Part shown: one piece after another, positions 34,730-45,900 of the stretch | Layout of the letters: every line of letters starts with the position of its first letter | Numbering within the stretch: position 1 is the first letter of the stretch | NCBI GenBank assembly: GCA_018398815.1 | Contig: CM031596.1 | Location: 73,587,965-73,651,964 of the forward strand | Direction: 5' to 3' | DNA from: Conus ventricosus | Taxonomy: Eukaryota > Mollusca > Gastropoda > Neogastropoda > Conidae | DNA length: 64,000 nucleotides | Program-made: the position numbers and the translations under genes | Notes under the pieces: model-generated | What the model was told of the DNA's origin: nothing | Database searches by the model: none | The model's input: only the letters and a program-made list of their open reading frames with translations

Positions 34730-34840
34730 GTCTACGCACACGGAGTCCTTCGACGTTACTGCCCAGTTCGCAAATCTCCCCTCTCTCTCTCCTCCCTCTC
34801 TCTCATCTCTCCCTCCTCTCTCTCTCCTCTCTCTCCTCTC

Positions 34841-34872
<32 letters not shown>

Positions 34873-34875
34873 CCC
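34511..34875. repeat. Poly-C, (CA)n and (CT)n tracts
   Basis: Poly-C about 34517-34547, then CA (34548-34580); a second C run at 34627-34637 followed by a long CA tract (34641-34726); and CT/TC with CTCC interruptions (34780-34875). These account for all the His/Thr/Val/Cys-repeat reading frames here. Confidence 0.93.
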
Positions 34876-35384
34876 TCAAAAGAAAGAAGCCTATGTTAAA
34901 GAAAGGAAAGAATAAAAATTTTTAACTTAACAAAAAGAAAAGTGATTTTGCTCAAGCGAGTTTGGGAAAAAAATTGCAGCAGTCCATTAACGATCCTAAC
35001 TGTTTTGGCAAACAATCCGACCCAGTGAACAGAAAATGGGCTAATCTAATAACACAATCATTTCAGAACAATGGTATAAACACTTCTTTAAAGTGTATTC
35101 AATGAAAAAAATGGCGAGGAACAAACTGGGGAATTTGATGCACGGAAATACTAATGATAACACATCAGACAAATTTTTTAATAGCCTTATTTCCAGGCGG
35201 GAGGTTGCCCGCCAGTAATGGTAAACTCAAAGCCGGAAAAGCGCAGGGCCAACAAAATCGTCACGGGAAATGTTAAACATGCTGATGCCTCAGTTGTTGT
35301 TTTCCTCGTTGTTTACTTTAATAAGCTGTTTGATATGGAGTCTTTCCTATTGAATGGTCTAAATCTATATTGTACCTTTGCATA

Positions 35385-36240
35385 AGAAAGGAGACGTAAA
35401 CCACCAGACAATATCATGGTATTGCCCTAACAAGTGTTGTTAGTAAAGTTTATACACATATACTAAAAAAAAGAACAACGAATGGCAAAGAAGAAAGAAA
35501 GATCATTGAAGAGCAAGCGGGTTTTAGAGCAGGGTACAGTACTGTCATCATATTTCATCACATTGTATGCAATTGTTGAAAAGTTTTTGGGCAAAAAAAT
35601 CTAAACTATATGTGCTTTTGTCGATTTCAGAAAGGCATTTGATTCAGTAAACAGAAATGTGTTTTGGGGCGATAATGAGGAAAAATGGTGTAAAAGGTAA
35701 ATTGTATAATGCCCTTAGAAGCAATACGATAATGTTTTGGCATGTGTGCGTGACAAGTGTAATTATTCTGATTGCTTTGAATGTCCTAGAGGTGTGAAAC
35801 AAGGCTGTCTGTTGAGTCCCCAATTATTTTCTTTCTTTATAAATGAACTGGCTACTGATTTGTCAAAAAGCGGAAAACATGGTAATTCAGTTAATACCTG
35901 GTGCTACTGAAATATTCTATGTTTTTTTGCGGATGATTTTGTTCTGTTGTCTGATAAAAGTCATTGGACTTCAAAATCAACTAAATGTTTAAAAAGAGAA
36001 GCGACCGTTTGCTTTAACTGTTAACCTTGAAAAGACAAACGTAATGATTTTGGGAAGGGGGGACATTTAGCCTCTGTGGAAAAGTGGTACAGGGGGAAAT
36101 GAAGGGGGTTAAAGTAACGAATTCTTATAAATACTTGGGCATGCTCTTTACGACAAATTAAGTGTAAGTTCTGCTCTGTCGGAACCCGTAAAAGGGAAAG
36201 AGGAGTTATAGAAATCATAAAGTCTTTAAAAAAACTGAGA
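35385..36240 (+). pseudogene. LINE 3 reverse transcriptase, frameshifted
   Basis: Blocks in order: a GIALTSVVSKVYTYIL-like segment (35415-35465), IIEEQAGFRAGYSTV (35503-35547), VDFRKAFDSVNRNVF (35620-35664), CPRGVKQGCLLSPQLFSFFI (35784-35842) and the catalytic FADDFVLLSD (35928-35958), then NLEKTNVMIFG and NSYKYLGMLF (36119-36150). At least five frame changes are required. The SINE follows directly after the KSLKKL segment. Confidence 0.82.
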
Positions 36241-36247
36241 TCAATAG

Positions 36248-36641
36248 GGGCCGGAAAGCTCAGTTGGTAAGCGCCGGCTCGTGATCCTGGGGTTGCTGGG
36301 TTCGAATTTCGGTATAGGGGATTTTTCTCTCGGAGTTAACATTGGTTCTGACTCCATTCCCCACACAGTCCTTCGAATGAGACTAAAAAACCGAGGTTCC
36401 GTGTGTGAACGCACGACATCTTGCACACACGAAAATCCCATCACCAACTTTCGGGAAAAGAAGGGCCCCTTTGGCCGTTGGTATGGATACACTGACACAT
36501 AGCATGCACCTTCCCCGAAGAAAGGAGTATGGGCTGCCTTAATGGCGGGATAGAAAAGGTCATACACACAAAAATCCACTGCCTGGCATACAGGGGTGTC
36601 CGCAGGAGTATCAGCCTGCGTACGCAAAGAAAGAAAAAAAG
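36248..36641 (+). mobile_element. SINE family A, tRNA-derived, full-length copy
   Basis: The head looks like a tRNA: A box AAGCTCAGTTGGTAAGCGC (36256-36274) and B box GGGTTCGAATTTC (36298-36310), the internal RNA polymerase III promoter. The body (36360-36615) matches the truncated copy at 16956-17229. The tail is A/G-rich (AAAGAAAGAAAAAAAGA). Target duplication ACTGA(G)ATCAATAG lies at 36234-36247 and 36642-36654, one base different. It sits inside the LINE 3 coding region, so it is younger than that LINE. Confidence 0.9.
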
Positions 36642-37574
36642 ACTGAATCAATAGATGCACGTTTGTTCTGGAAACTCTGATTCGCAAATTGAACCTATCT
36701 TAACATATGCAGCTGAAGTCTGGGGGCTAGAAAATGTTGTAACAAATCGAAACTGTAAAACACCTTTGCCATAAAAAGATTCCTAAATGTCCCCCTGCAT
36801 GCCTCAAACAATCTGGTGTTTGGGGAAAACCGGAAGAAAACCCATTGTAATCTTAGGGCACAATAAAGTGTATTAAATACTGGTTAAAATCGTGTCACTG
36901 CCCATGTCAAGAATATGTAGACAGGCTTATGAAATGATGTTAAGGCAGCATGAATCTGGGCACTTAATTGGGGATCAAAAGTACAAAAGTTTTGACGGAA
37001 AATGGGGGAAAGGGATAGTTTGGTTGAGTCAAGGTGTCGGTGTGAATCTGCTTTTATTCTAGAGTTGAAAGATACGCTTAATTCATGCTTTAAACAGAAC
37101 TGGCATTCTGAGATGGGGATAATGATAAATATAGAGGTTTCACCTTTCAAAAATGGGCTTTGAACCTGAAAAAAAATTTATCATGTGTTACTAATAAGTG
37201 GCATAGAGACAGCTTCTCAAGATTTCGACTCCGAGTTTGTGGCCTTAAAAACTGTATTCAGTGGTTTCGAAATGACCAAACGATATTAAATGCCATCATG
37301 TGGAAATGGATTCGAAAATGAAACTCATGTTTTATTTTACTGTACCACTTATGATGATATCCGTAAAAAAATGTGCCATACTGGAATCCTTCCCCAACAT
37401 TCCCGATCAGAACAAAGTTGTAAAAATCCTTTCCAGTAGTAATGAAACTGTTATTAAATCTGTTGCTAAATTTATAGCACAGGCAATGAAGATAAGAAAG
37501 AGTAAGTTAGAATTAATGTGCATAACATTTAACTTAATAAAATAGTAACTAGTCAAGATAAACCTGTATCAATG

Positions 37575-37908
37575 TGTGTGTGTGTGCGTGTGTGTGTGTG
37601 TGTGTGGTGAAATCAGTAAATAATATTGAAATGTGCATACAATTGTTCATGTTCACCCCCTTGTCTTAAGGCTGTAATGCAATGACAATAAAAAAAAAAC
37701 ATTTGTCAATTTCTCTCTCTCTCTCTCCCCTCTCCTCTCCTCTCTCTCTCTCTCTGTATGTGTGTGCCCCCCCCCCCCCCCCCTCTCTCTCTCTTTCTGA
37801 GCCTGTAAGAAGACTCAAGCATGTCGTTTTCCTTCTCGAAAATCTGAATTATAGCAATGGGTTTTTTTCCTTCGAAAATCAGCTAAAGTGAATAAAAATT
37901 GAAAATTC

Positions 37909-37947
<39 letters not shown>

Positions 37948-37998
37948 TTTTTGCCCTTTGAAGTTAATGAAACTTAGCGATTTCTTTTTCTGTTCTTT

Positions 37999-38040
<42 letters not shown>
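37575..38040. repeat. (GT)n, (CT)n, (CA)n and poly-C tracts
   Basis: GT at 37575-37606; CT at 37713-37757, with a C run at 37768-37783 followed by more CT; CA at 37911-37944; poly-C at 38001-38038. Confidence 0.9.
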
Positions 38041-38860
38041 ATCCCTAACCCCTCCCACCTAATATCACATTGAGCGCAACAAAATTATACCCGGCCTTGT
38101 GCGGAAATTTCCTTTAAAACAGCCGCGATTTATTATCATCAGGCACACAGGCGATCTTTGGAGGCTTTGCGTATACGGTCACGTGCACATAAATCACAGT
38201 AATACCACAGACTAAGAGGTTACACTATATACTTAATCTGTGGTAACACACGCCGCGAACGGTGATCATCATGCCATATAGGCCTACGCGATCTCTTCAC
38301 ACTAGTAACCATACAGAAACAAAGCTTAATGCGTGGAAAAAATCTATGTGAGTTATGATTATTAGGCCAAATCCTAACTTCCCATGTATTACTTTCAATA
38401 TAGCTACTGTCACGTATTAGGTCGATCGGCAAGTATTGGGTCGACCCGATAAAAGTTCTACTGTTTCCGCAGTTATTGGGTTTGACTCGATTGGCGGGTT
38501 CGAATGGGTTGGACCCAAAATTATCCTCATAATATAGTATGTTGAACTCGGCACATGTTGTGTATATTGGTCCGTAAAATCTGTACCATACAAGCCCCTC
38601 CATTGCACCGTTATTTTTCATTTCTTTATATTCTTTGTTTTCCACCTGTCCCCCCCCCCCCCCCCCCCCTCCCCCTCAATTGCTCCCATGTAACTCCATC
38701 AAGGCACCGGCCTATCACGTTATTTTAGGCTAAACATGATCGCAGAGCTGTCGTCAAGCAACGAAAGTTCAAAGTAATGTATCGATCAAATACAAAGAAC
38801 ACTACCCATTTTGACCACCGTGGATGTAGTCTGTCACAGTCGATCTCGGCCTTAGTGTTT
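38041..38860. other. Upstream region of PKD2, no gene seen
   Basis: Unique-looking sequence with one C run (38652-38670). No conserved coding on either strand. Confidence 0.5.
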
Positions 38861-38861
38861 G

Positions 38862-39195
38862 TTGGTAAGTGACGTCAGTGGCAGCCATGTTTGCTTGCTG
38901 AAAATCAATAAGCTTCTCGCAGAGTTCCAGAACCGAAGTTAGAAGCAGACTGTTGGCACTGTTGCGCGGTGTGGATAAAACTAGCTGTCGAGACTGTATC
39001 CAGCGAGTACATTTATTGTTCAACAGTGTGTATCTTTGACTCGATTACGCTAATTTTTTTAGTTGAAATTTTTTATAGGAACTGGAAACGGAAAGTATTC
39101 AGCGATTCCATCAGTGTCGGAATCTCTGAGCAGAACCGATGACCGTGCCAGAAATCTGAACAGACCAAAACAAGGACCCAAGTTAAAGATCGAAT
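38862..39195 (+). promoter_or_regulatory. Probable PKD2 promoter and 5' UTR
   Basis: A perfect palindromic CRE, TGACGTCA, is at 38870-38877, followed five bases later by CAGCCATGTTT (38882-38892), whose complement AAACATGG fits a YY1-type site. No TATA box is evident. The distance to the PKD2 start codon (about 320 bp) is reasonable for a first-exon 5' UTR. The motifs are visible; promoter activity is inferred. Confidence 0.4.
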
Positions 39196-39409
39196 ATGTC
39201 GCATCGACCCGGAAGCGCGCAGTCCAGAAGTGCCTGGGTCACTGATTATGACAATGATGGAATTCGAGGTGATCCTGATCTTGTGGACGGGCAGGGTACT
39301 CGGAGATCGGAATCGAAATGCAGGCAGTTCCTCTTCGGGTCTTCCGCTGTGGCTGCTAAATCAAACCGCAAAGGTGGATGTTGCTCCACTATTGGACGAG
39401 GAATCAGAT
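39196..39409 (+). CDS. PKD2: PKD2 exon 1: N-terminus
   Basis: Starts [20 protein letters not shown]; the ATG at 39196 is the first in the frame that joins exon 2 in phase. Ends [13 protein letters not shown] plus one base, donor GTAAGT at 39410. The joined codon gives ...RGIRS-LWGTR, which fits the polycystin-2 segment before S1. Cytosolic. It has no recognisable domain, and is Ser/Arg/Gly-rich. The alternative frames through the second half end in stops or do not meet exon 2 in phase. Confidence 0.75.
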
Positions 39410-39921
39410 GTAAGTCAGTTATTTCCTCCCAGTTTTACATACGTAATTCATTTATGAATTAGCTAGTGGCGTAAACTTTAAAAAGTAGCAAATTGCTTGT
39501 TCGATCAGGTCTGAAGTCCAGTTAGTTAAAGTATTGCATAACGTAGCACATACATCATCAAGCAGTTTACAAGAAACAAGAATGTCAAGATTGCTAAAAC
39601 TGAGGTGCTTAACACCGGGGTTTTTTTTCTTCTTTTTTTGTTGAATCTATGGATCAGTGAAGGAATCCAAGCATCTCTGCCACCTAACCAGCTCAGAGCA
39701 TGCTCTATCCCCCATCTCACCCTACCCTCAGCTCACTGAAAAAAGAAGGGGCAAAGAGGGAAATGTTGAGAGGAAGGGGATCTCTCTCCCCCTCTCACTC
39801 TGTGTGTGTGTGAGAGATGTGTGTGTGTGTGTGTGTGTGTGTGATCTTTCTCATTAATCAAAATGCCCAATCCCATACATCCCTCGCCACACACAAACGC
39901 ACACACACACACACCAAACAT

Positions 39922-39967
<46 letters not shown>

Positions 39968-42900
39968 CACACACATGTACACACACATGTACACACACAC
40001 ACACATGTGCACATTCATCATAGATACATACATGGGTGTAAGTATGTGTATATCTACATGATACATCTCTCTATCTATCTTATAGTTTAAAAAAAAAAGA
40101 AAAAGCAGTGCTCACAAAAAAAATCTATCAAACCAAGGTCTGCTTCATATGATTTGATAATCAAAGAAAAATTAGTGTTGATCTAACAAGTCTACATTCA
40201 GAACCCAGGGAATGATGTGGTATCATCAGACCACCTGCTACTGAGCCGTTCATGTCACTTTGCAATCATTGCAAGAGGTTGTGGGATATTTTTATGAAAT
40301 GATATATACGTGAGACTTGAAAGATATATTTTGAACTTATTTCAATATTTAATTGAAAGGTAAACATATGTCAGGCGAAAACAAACACTGCTTAAAAGAT
40401 TGCAATTTTGTTGTGTTATAATTTATCCTAAAATTATTTGAAAATAGAATTTATTTCACTTATTGCTTTAAATCCAAAACTAAGAGTATTTCAGTTTTAT
40501 GACCAAAGATGGTGACTGTATGAGTGTATCATAGCGAGCCAATGAAAAGTATTCTTTCTATCTTACATCGCAGTTAATGCATTTTCTGTTCATAAACAGC
40601 AGTAGAAAAATGTCATTACATTAACAGTTGATAACCACATTTTCTTTTATGCCATAACATGCTATATTGTTAAATGCACGCAAATGCATGTAATTTTACT
40701 TTCTGTTGGAAGTGTAACAGAATACACAGATTTATGTAAGTAAAAAAAACAGCTCCTGAAATTTAAAGATATGTGGTTGTATACTTTTTCTATCAATTCA
40801 GCCTGCCGTCCTTGTAAATACCTCACTTCCCTTCATAAGTAACAAAAAGTATTGCTTTCTTTGCTAGTCATATTTCAAATTTGGATGAACTAGCAAGTGC
40901 TTTAATACGCATTTTTCTTTTTAATGTCTTTGACTGAACATGATTTTGAAATTACACAGTCTGCAGCCCCAGTTGTATTTGTCACTTCACACTGTCACAG
41001 CAAGAATTTCCACATGTATCTATGTTCATATTATGAAATTTCAGATGAAAGTTCATTTTTTGTACAGCAAAATTTCGTCTTTTAGTGTATGCTTGTGCAT
41101 GGATATATACTGGCAGACTATTATTTTGTTCGTTGCATTGTTGCATTAGGAAGATGATGTTACTTAATCTTTTTAAGGACTTTTTCTTATTTCGTTTCAT
41201 TAAACTATAATCTTGTTATCATTGCAAAGATTTTTCTTGTGCATTTCAAGGATTTTTTTTTTCTTCTGGAAATAGTTTTTAGTTTTGATATTTAGCGTCA
41301 TGTATACGTGTGAGATTGGTAGACCAGAGAGCATGTCTGTGTGTTTCCGAGTGATGGAGTAGTAAATATTAAATTCGTTTGTTATTCGTACGGTTTGGGT
41401 GTTTTTGTTACAATAGCTCTATGGGCACACGTCAGACAGAAGAGACCCGGACCAACCGAGAGCTGTATGTGAAGACAACCCTGAGAGAGCTGATTATCTA
41501 CATTGTGTTTCTTATTATCATTTTGTCATGTAAGTATCCCAGTGTATTCTTGTGTTATTTATATAGACTGAAAATCACAGAATAGATCTTTTTGTAAATA
41601 TTTGATTTTTTTCTTAAGTAAAATGTAATTTTGTTCCACAAAAAAATTTAAGATTTTATTTTGAGACTACACTTTTTGTAAATATGTATTATTTTTAAGT
41701 TGTGAAAGCTTTATCTTTTTAGAGGATTGTTGTCTTGTTATTCAAGTGATAAAGGACACACTTCTGAAGCACCATCTCCATAAGTTATCTAGTGCGTATG
41801 ATCAAATAGAATGATAAAATAAAAGAATAAGTTTGTACAGTTATTGTGGAAAAAAACATAAGTTGACATAAATTGATAAGTTAAACATGCATGGATGCAT
41901 GTCATGTTCTTGTGGACGTTCACGCATTACTCACTTGTTTAACAATTGACATTTCCTCCTGCTTATTCATCTCCTTGCTTGGTTTCGTTCATCTTGGTTA
42001 TGTCTTGCCTGGGAACTAGCACCCAGCTCGCTCAAGAATTTCAAACTCCAGTTTTCACATATCCTTGGGAGCCCGAATCCTGATCCCGTCTATAACCAAG
42101 ACATGCTGGAACAGTAGAATGCTTGTGGTAAGGACATGTATGTGAAATGAGAGGTTGGACCAGGTGTTTTCGCATTTGTACATACACCATTCTATGGCCA
42201 CGACTCCAAGCTTGAGGGAGGGTAGGAGGATAGGTGGTTTGCACCATTATGTCATCGGCTAAGTTCTGGCTGCATAAGCCTGCAGCTCATAGGGCAGTCA
42301 GGGTGGATCTCACACCCAGCCCCTCAACCTTCCTCCCTTCTCCCTTCCTTTTATGGAGACTCACCAAGTAAGGGAAGTACACAGTGTCATTACTCTGCAT
42401 GGCACCCCCACTCCCATCCATACTTCTGGTGAGGAGTGATGTGAGCACTAAGTGCTTAGTAACCCAACGACTCATAACAAGGAGTCAGGAGCTATTGTGT
42501 TCCCTGTTGTTAGCCTTATTTTGGACACAACTGTCCATTCACTGATGTTATTGCCTCAGCTGCGTGTATGAGGCAATCCGAGCAGAAATCCAAAGAACCC
42601 TTTGAAGCCTTGCTTTCCTCGGGGGCATCAGTGGCTATATGTCTGTGATAGGGACACCTTCATCGTACCCTACTCACAGACATCAGCTTCGTGAGAGTCT
42701 GACACCCAGCATCCGCCTTCAGCATAAGTCTCTCTTCCATCCAGGAAGGAATGTGATTGTGGGACCAGGATTCTTGGAGCACTGTTTGGGGCCCCCAACC
42801 CTGTTCTTCTCTATTTGCTCTTTCAGCAGGGCTCGAGACACCCACCCATGTGAGTGTTATGGAAACTAACTCTTCTGGTGGACAAGTGGAGATTCTCTCT

Positions 42901-45900
42901 CGACTCGTCCATTGGGCAACAAGGTTTTGACTGTGCCAGTGAAAGGGTGGCTAAGCAGTAAGCTTCAGTACAGACCAGTCGAGCTTCTCTCTTTCCCATT
43001 TCACTTTCATACCTTCACTACCACCACTCCTCAACTCACCACCTCCCTCCACCCCCTCTGGTTTTTTTCTCACACCGGAATCCTAGCAGAGTACTGTCTC
43101 ATGGGAAAAGCGCGGTCTGTTCGTGAAACATGTCAGCAGCATGCAGGAATTGTGCTTGGTTATCACAGAAATTATAGATCTACTCCCTTTATTTTTGTTT
43201 TAGATACATGTAGACAGGAAGTGGATTTATTTTTTAATGTGTAGTACACATGGAAAAGATGGAGAGATTTGTTATTTTACTTTCAGTTCAGCTCTGGAAT
43301 GTGTGACTGGGGGGAACAAGATTTTTCTATTCTGTTTCTTTTCTTATACACTCATAAACTAAGATAATGGGAGAAATACTCTGGTAAACAAATTATATCT
43401 TTTACATTTTGTTTCACTCATGTAGGCCGTAATCATGCATGAGCAAAATATACATTTATTGGATCATATTCACTGACTCGTGCATTGTAGATAGTTACAT
43501 TAACTGTCTCTTTATTTAGGGAGGGTAAGTAGAAATTTTGGGGGACAAGTGGGTTTTTTTTTTTATTAGCTTGTGCCGAGGACAGTTGAAAGTTACATGG
43601 TAATTTCTAGCCTTCTTCAGGGAGGTGCTGGTTGATTTGTCTGTGCCACTCATTGATGCCAATGTTAGGGCAACTAGCAGTGTCAGCCAGGGACACCATC
43701 TCCATCCCAGTTCTGGGAAGAAAGCTCTGGTTGCCTTGGGAGCTGATACCCTGGCCCCTCCATCTCCCTCGAGATTCCATCACCCACCCACTTCCTCCTT
43801 CCAGGCCCCTTCCAGCACTTTTTTGAAGGATAGCCAGAGTGTCGCCATCTAGTCATGTTTTTCTGAGGACCTCCCTGCCAGGCGATATACGATTGTTTCC
43901 ACTTCTGATCGCCTCCTGATCCCCGACCAGACTGCCATCTCAACCTTAACATCCCTTTCCTTCAAGACTCATCTGGAGGTGAACACAGCCAATGTCCTGT
44001 TCAACCTGTTCACTGACTTGGCTTCTGAGACATGACAGGAGAGGGATAATGCTGTTTCTGTCTCATTGGGCCAGCCTGGCAGAGACAAACTGGGAGGACT
44101 TTTCAGACCAGTTCCTGAATCGCTTTGCTGACAAAATTGCAGGAAACCTTTCAGCTGCGATGGACAGTGCAGTTCAGGTCCACATCAGCATATTGCCAGC
44201 CAGATTGGATGTGATTCTTCTGAGATCCAGCCTCATCATAGTCATGATTGATGGTCATCACCACTGCACACTGTTCCAGGCCTTTTTTTTTTGGCAATTA
44301 TTTAGGCCACTTTTCAGCATATAGAACTGAATCCAAATGGGAGGCTACCATATGGCCAGTAAAATGGCTCATCCACCCTGCTGGCAGGTCTCATTAAAAA
44401 GGCCATCTGCACCGATTTATTTGAAAACATCTCCACCCACTGAAGGACCTCCACACATCAAAGTACAGCAGCCAGCAGCCTCCCATCCTTGACCTCAACA
44501 AACCTGACCGTCATCACCAATTATGGTTCAGACAAAAATGTCGGCATGAGAAATGACTATAGGACCAGCCTTTTGTCTGGTTGGCAATCTGTGCAGGCAT
44601 ACCCACTGATTGTGGCATTTGGGCCTCAGTCCTTTGAGAAGGGTTGTGTGCTTCTTTGGGAGGTTGAGCAGCTTCCTCTCATTTCGTTCCCCCTCCAAGA
44701 TCCTCCAAGGTTGTCATCATTGTCTCCCAAGGAGGAAGAGGTACAGGACCTCTCCCTCAAAGGAGAGATCTTGTAAGTGGGCTACCTCACTGTGGATTTC
44801 TGCGTCGGCCTCCTGTTGTTGTTGTTGTTGTCGTACCCTGGCTAAAAGACTCCAGGGATCATCCAAACAGCCGAAGTACTTGAACACTATGGTACAAATG
44901 CATCAGCTGGGGATGAGAACATTACGTGTGTGACCGTTTTTGATTACCCCGCCACATGGGCAGCCACACTCCGACTTCGGGGATTTTAGAGACTGATAAT
45001 GTTATGCTAGGAGCTTGTCACAACTGAAGACAATCCCCGCCTAACTATGCAGAGCATAACAACATTTTGATGTAGCCTTGGTGTTCTAGCCTATGTCAAT
45101 TAGCCTGACACAGCCTTAAGCCAAGGCATGAGTCGGCCTCCTCATTCCCAAGAGCTCTGTCGGTTGCAGCCTATCTGTGATCTCCATCCTGATAACTGCT
45201 GCTTATGCAGGGTCAAATTCAAGATGGATTTCAGACTGCACCCAAACAATGGATTAGCATCTTCCATCGACTAAAACGTAAAGGGTGTGTACTTTCGAAT
45301 GGTAATTTATCTGATACGAGTGAAATAAGTCTTGATTGTGGTTTAGCGTGAGACTGTGTTTACTTCAGCCATTTGGAACTTCGTTACGACCATCGTCCTA
45401 GTTACCACAAGGGAGTTAACTCACAACATCTCCCTTATCAACAAACAATAAACAAAAACATTCCTTGCCAACAAGCAATAAAACACATGCATAAAAAAAA
45501 CTTGTGTTGTAGACAGTTTATGGTGTCTGTCAAGATTTCATTCTTGGTATCGTCGAGGTGTCCTGACAATACGCCCTGATCTGGTCATTGGTGGTCCACT
45601 TTGCTGGTGTCCATGTTCTGTCTCTGGCAGTTCAGGGTTCTGCTGCATTGGCTGACACACGTCCTTTTGGCTTTGGTTATGGTTATCAGCTACATTTTCC
45701 CTTCGTTTGTCCAAGCAGCTGCTTGTGCTTGGTGATGCAGGGTCTTGTGTTTGGCCAACAGGACGCTTTCCTTGTCTCCCACTCGTTGATGTCAGATGTT
45801 GTGTATCAGGCTCAGGGAATGACTTGGCTCTTGTCCTAAGGTCCACTCTGTTTCTTCTGAAGTGGTGCCATTGTCCAGAGCTATCAGGTACGAGTGGGGT

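Larger units (their letters stand above)
34930..37690 (+). mobile_element. LINE 3 (second non-LTR family), degenerate
   Basis: From about 34970 the sequence encodes a linker, then a reverse transcriptase unlike the first LINE family, then a C-terminal region lacking RNase H, ending near AATGCAATGACAATAAAA (37676-37693). A family A SINE is inserted at 36248-36641. The RT and C-terminus are broken by many indels and stops. The VDFRKAFDSVNR and FADDFVLLSD motifs fit the CR1/L2-like side of LINEs, but the clade is not certain. Confidence 0.8.
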
